A stretch of 64,000 bases of DNA from CAXXOK01 sp963663285 (GTDB lineage: Bacteria > Bacillota > Clostridia > Christensenellales > Aristaeellaceae). Both the position numbers and the translations under genes were made by a program. The DNA lies in assembly GCA_963663285.2 (NCBI GenBank), contig CAXXNI010000002.1:496001-560000 (forward strand). The letters run 5' to 3'. Of the stretch, positions 61,418-64,000 are shown in pieces; within the stretch, counting starts at the first letter, position 1, and every line of letters starts with the position of its first letter. The notes beneath the pieces are model-generated. The model was not told the DNA's origin. It did no database searches and worked only from the letters and a program-made list of their open reading frames with translations.

Positions 61418-61840
61418 ATGGCGGACGTGATGTTTGTTTGCAGCGGCAATACCTGTCGCAGCCCGATGGCTGAATGTTTGTTCCATGCATATTGCGATCG
61501 TAATGGGCTTGGGTACCGCGCAGAATCCGCCGGGCTTTATGCACGGGAAGGCGATGCAGCCAGCGATGGTGCTTTTCAAGTTATGCGGGAACGCGGGCTA
61601 AGCCTGGCACGCCATATAGCAAGCGCTTTGACCGCTGAGCGGGTACGTTCGGCGCGATTGATTGTTGCGATGGGCGATTCCTATGCGGCTGAAATTAAAA
61701 GGCGCTATCCCAATGCGCCCGTTATTGCGTTTCGCCCGCCGATCAGCGATCCTTTTGGCGGCTCGCTGGCGATATATCGCAAAACAGCGGATGAACTGGC
61801 AAGCCATATGCCCTGGGTGGTTTCACAACTAAAGAAATAA
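61418..61840 (+). CDS. Low-molecular-weight protein-tyrosine phosphatase
   Basis: 140 residues. The phosphate loop FVCSGNTCRSPMAE (CxxxxxR-S) is at residues 6-19 and the general acid Asp in ISDPFGG near residue 111. Family members remove phosphate from protein tyrosine or arginine; those next to ywlC in Firmicutes are often protein-arginine phosphatases (YwlE). The neighbour here fits, and the CxGNTCRS loop with Thr is the YwlE-type residue, so arginine phosphatase activity is plausible. AAAGGAG is seven bases before the ATG. Confidence 0.9.
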   Translation: MADVMFVCSGNTCRSPMAECLFHAYCDRNGLGYRAESAGLYAREGDAASDGAFQVMRERGLSLARHIASALTAERVRSARLIVAMGDSYAAEIKRRYPNAPVIAFRPPISDPFGGSLAIYRKTADELASHMPWVVSQLKK

Positions 61841-61900
61841 TAATAGATTTTTAACGAAATGATAGAATAGTTAGAGAAACGCAGTGGGAGGACTATAGAG

Positions 61901-62767
61901 ATGAATCTTTTTATAGAGGGGAAACCTTTTTTCAGAGGGAACCTGCACTGTCATACGACGATGAGCGACGGCGCTAAAACGCCGGATGAAGTGATTGCAA
62001 CGTATCAGGCAATGGGGTACGATTTTTTAGCGATTACAGATCACCGGCAGGTGACGATTTCCAGAAACCGCATGGAAGGCAACATGCTATTGCTGCCGGG
62101 CATCGAAATGGACTATACGCTGGCTGGTGAAGTTGTGCATTTGGTGGGATTTGCAATGGCGGATGATGCTCCGCTGCAGATTCACTACGATCAAGGGCCG
62201 CAAGCAGGCATTGACAGCGTTCGGCGCTGCGGAGGCCGGGTAATCGTAGCACACCCGCACTGGTCACTGAATACGATGTCTACATTAAAGGCGTTGCATG
62301 GCACGATCGCAGCGGAAATATTCAATTCGGTTTCGTATCTGCGCCCCGATAGTTCCGATGTGCTGGATGTTACCTCAACGCACGGAAAGCTCTACCCGCT
62401 TGTAGCTTCGGACGATTCGCATCAGTATGAGGGGGAGGCGGGCGTAAGCTACACGATGGTACAAGCCAGCGAATTGAGTATGTCTGGCATACTGGATGCG
62501 ATGGATAAAGGATTATTTTTTGCGAGTCAGGGACCGCAGTTTTCGCAGATTTCGCTGGCGGAGGGCAAAATAACCGTTCGCTGTTCACCGGTGCAAAAAG
62601 TGTTTTTTCACTCTAACCTACCATGGACCCCCGGTAGAATGGTCATCGGTAATGGTTTGCAACAGGCAAGCTATCAACTGCATCAAGAAATGGGCGAACG
62701 TTTCATTCGCTGCCAAATCATTGATGAAAATGGGAAAAGCGCATGGTGCAGCCCGATTGCTTTGTAA
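61901..62767 (+). CDS. PHP-domain metal-dependent phosphoesterase-like protein
   Basis: 288 residues. The PHP domain (~1-210) has GNLHCHTTMSDGAKTPDE (first His pair and Asp), FLAITDHRQVT (Asp-His), LPGIEMDY (Glu), VIVAHPHWS (His) and VASDDSH (Asp-His), so the metal site is complete. The last ~75 residues are a beta-rich tail (ISLAEGKITVRCSPVQKVFF), often seen in PHP proteins of Firmicutes. Substrate unknown. GGGAGGA precedes the ATG. It is followed after 21 bases by the barnase-like gene, and co-transcription is possible. Confidence 0.87.
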   Translation: MNLFIEGKPFFRGNLHCHTTMSDGAKTPDEVIATYQAMGYDFLAITDHRQVTISRNRMEGNMLLLPGIEMDYTLAGEVVHLVGFAMADDAPLQIHYDQGPQAGIDSVRRCGGRVIVAHPHWSLNTMSTLKALHGTIAAEIFNSVSYLRPDSSDVLDVTSTHGKLYPLVASDDSHQYEGEAGVSYTMVQASELSMSGILDAMDKGLFFASQGPQFSQISLAEGKITVRCSPVQKVFFHSNLPWTPGRMVIGNGLQQASYQLHQEMGERFIRCQIIDENGKSAWCSPIAL

Positions 62768-62788
62768 TCGGATGAAAGGATACGACGT

Positions 62789-63628
62789 ATGAAACGACTT
62801 GTATTGAAAAAACTGCTGGCAAGCGTGCTGGGTATTTGCCTGCTTTTCAGCGGCGCTGCTCTGGCTGGGAGCACACAAACCATTACGTTGGATGCTTCGG
62901 CGTATACGATCACGCAAAACGGTTCCTATACAACCATGGAAGAAGTTGCCGTTTATCTATCCGTATACAGCACACTGCCATCCAACTTTATTTCCAAGCA
63001 GGAAGCGCAATTGTTGGGGTGGAGCAGTAGCGATGGCAACTTGTGGCAGGTGGCTCCGGGAATGTCTATTGGCGGTGACCGGTTTGGTAATTATGAAAAA
63101 TCGCTGCCAACGGCAAGCGGACGCCAATGGACGGAATGCGATATTGATTCGGATGGGGGATACCGTAACGCAAAACGGATAGTGTTTTCAAACGACGGCT
63201 TGATTTATTACACCGAAGACCATTATAATCATTTTGTACAGGTAGTGGTTTCCGGCGAACCGGATCACATGGCGGTGAATGAAAGCGTTGCCTTTGATGG
63301 CTGTTACACGGCGAAGGACGATGTGGCGGCATACCTGAAACTATATGGTGTTTTACCCAGTAACTATATAACGCGGGAGCAAGCCAAAGCGCTAGGCTGG
63401 AACAGCAAAAAAGACAATCTGGGGGATGTGGCGCCGGGATACGCCATTGGCGGAGATAGCTTTGGTAACCGGGAAGGCTTGTTGCCGGACGCACAAGGCC
63501 GAACATGGTTGGAGTGCGATGTAAACATGCAGGCAGGCAGGCGAAGCAGCGAACGGCTGGTTTGGAGCAATGACGGTCTGATTTTCTTCACGCCGGATAA
63601 TCATCAAAGTTTTATACAGGTATATTAA
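62789..63628 (+). CDS. Secreted protein with two tandem barnase domains
   Basis: 279 residues. A signal peptide (~1-26, ending AALA) is followed by two ribonuclease domains of the barnase family at ~45-153 and ~169-279. By comparison with B. amyloliquefaciens barnase, domain 1 keeps the active site: Lys70 (barnase K27), Glu116 (E73), Arg126 (R83), Arg130 (R87) and His145 (H102). Domain 2 keeps Glu242, Arg252 and Arg256 but has Arg196 for K27 and Asn271 for the catalytic H102, with a His shifted one position to 272, so it is probably weak or inactive. Both keep the GGDxFGN and P.xxGRxW core. Known barnases have one domain. A barstar gene follows at 63700. GAAAGGA lies eight bases before the ATG. 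Confidence 0.9.
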   Translation: MKRLVLKKLLASVLGICLLFSGAALAGSTQTITLDASAYTITQNGSYTTMEEVAVYLSVYSTLPSNFISKQEAQLLGWSSSDGNLWQVAPGMSIGGDRFGNYEKSLPTASGRQWTECDIDSDGGYRNAKRIVFSNDGLIYYTEDHYNHFVQVVVSGEPDHMAVNESVAFDGCYTAKDDVAAYLKLYGVLPSNYITREQAKALGWNSKKDNLGDVAPGYAIGGDSFGNREGLLPDAQGRTWLECDVNMQAGRRSSERLVWSNDGLIFFTPDNHQSFIQVY

Positions 63629-63699
63629 CCTTAATGAAAAAATCTCGATGGAATGGTTTTCATAACGGAGGATAAGGAACAGCAAGGGAGGCATATGAT

Positions 63700-63978
63700 A
63701 TGTTGGAAATTCAATTGGACATTTCGACATTTGAAGAGAAGGTGTCTGTACACCGTTACCTGAAGGAACAACTTGGTTTTCCATTCTATTATGGCGCCAA
63801 TCTGGATGCGCTTTATGACCAGTTGTCCAGTATTACAGAGCCTGTGCATATTACGTTGGATTATTCCACCACTCCAATGGGTGATATGCTTCGTTATACG
63901 CCCAGAGTGTTAAAAGTATTTGGCGATGCAGCGGGTGTAAATTATAACCTTACGCTGACGGTACATGCCAAGGATTAA
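63700..63978 (+). CDS. Barstar-family ribonuclease inhibitor
   Basis: 92 residues, the size of barstar. The inhibitor motif PFYYGANLDALYDQL lies at residues 28-42: Tyr30, Asp36 (barstar D35, which fills the barnase active site) and Asp40 (D39) are kept, and Tyr39 replaces W38. The rest follows the barstar strand-helix order with VFGDAAG and a final TLTVHAKD strand. GGGAGG precedes the ATG. It would protect the producer cytoplasm from the secreted double barnase encoded 71 bases upstream. Confidence 0.9.
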   Translation: MLEIQLDISTFEEKVSVHRYLKEQLGFPFYYGANLDALYDQLSSITEPVHITLDYSTTPMGDMLRYTPRVLKVFGDAAGVNYNLTLTVHAKD

Positions 63979-64000
63979 GAAAAGCTTATCAAAAAAGCGG

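Noticed and set aside
1..64000. CRISPR arrays, tRNA and rRNA genes, prophage or integrative elements
   Set aside because: No regularly spaced repeats, no cloverleaf or rRNA-like sequence and no integrase or phage genes were recognised by eye; short tRNAs could still be missed.

Overview
The window looks like chromosomal DNA of an anaerobic, Gram-positive Firmicute of the Clostridia type. This is inferred from strong AGGAGG-type ribosome binding sites, a sporulation-type YtvI protein, a sortase-anchored surface protein tail, the Firmicutes gene orders walJ-x-rlmH and yqhQ-prmC-prfA-tsaC/ywlC-PTPase, and a wealth of glycoside hydrolases. No rRNA, tRNA, CRISPR array or intact mobile element was seen. 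Most of the window is of medium GC, but roughly the first 6.5 kb is visibly AT-richer and holds a decayed IS3-family element, which suggests an older insertion or a region of different history.

Layout. 1-6.3 kb: tail of a sortase-anchored protein, IS3 remnant, ketopantoate-reductase-like gene, and a convergent pair of membrane c-di-GMP proteins (an EAL phosphodiesterase with a degenerate GGDEF, and an intact GGDEF cyclase with an I-site). 6.5-10 kb: a low-complexity membrane protein divergent from a VWA-domain / Hanks-kinase gene pair. 10-16.6 kb (minus strand): DUF308 protein, WecE-type aminotransferase, an operon of an N-formylglutamate-amidohydrolase-like enzyme with two RimK-like ATP-grasp ligases behind a near-consensus promoter, then a nitroreductase and an ACT-ACT-metallo-beta-lactamase fusion. 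16.8-20.8 kb: GH42-GH31 operon. 21-26.4 kb: secreted SH3b protein, P-loop kinase, and a compact type IV pilus-like operon (PilC-type platform, four small single-TM proteins, PilT). 26.4-27.3 kb: non-coding, with a possible diverged c-di-AMP-type riboswitch. 27.3-32.2 kb: XRE-cupin regulator with an AMP-forming acyl-CoA synthetase, L,D-transpeptidase, YtvI. 32.3-38 kb: guaB, then a LacI regulator and a GH94 cellobiose phosphorylase with shared operator-like sites. 38-43.3 kb: repeat secreted protein, rlmH, small ORF, walJ, GDPD, SLC45-like sugar transporter. 43.5-52.4 kb: YkgJ-like protein, phosphodiester glycosidase plus divergent Lgt-like protein, ogt, pyk, YicI-type GH31 and a PfkB kinase. 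52.4-56 kb: degenerate metallophosphoesterase, flavin reductase, YjgR-type ATPase. 56-64 kb: gpsA, yqhQ, prmC, prfA, threonylcarbamoyl-AMP synthase, PTPase, PHP protein, and a tandem-barnase secreted ribonuclease with its barstar inhibitor.

Working together: GH42, two GH31 enzymes, GH94, an MFS disaccharide-type transporter, a PfkB kinase and pyruvate kinase describe uptake and phosphorolytic/hydrolytic use of plant oligosaccharides, probably under a LacI-type regulator whose GAAAACGTTTC-like sites recur near several of these genes. The most unusual items are the double-barnase toxin with an apparently inactive second domain, the amidohydrolase/double ATP-grasp operon, the ACT-ACT-MBL fusion, the pilus-like operon without recognisable prepilin cleavage sites, and two membrane enzymes (Lgt-like, YkuE-like) that have lost most active-site residues.
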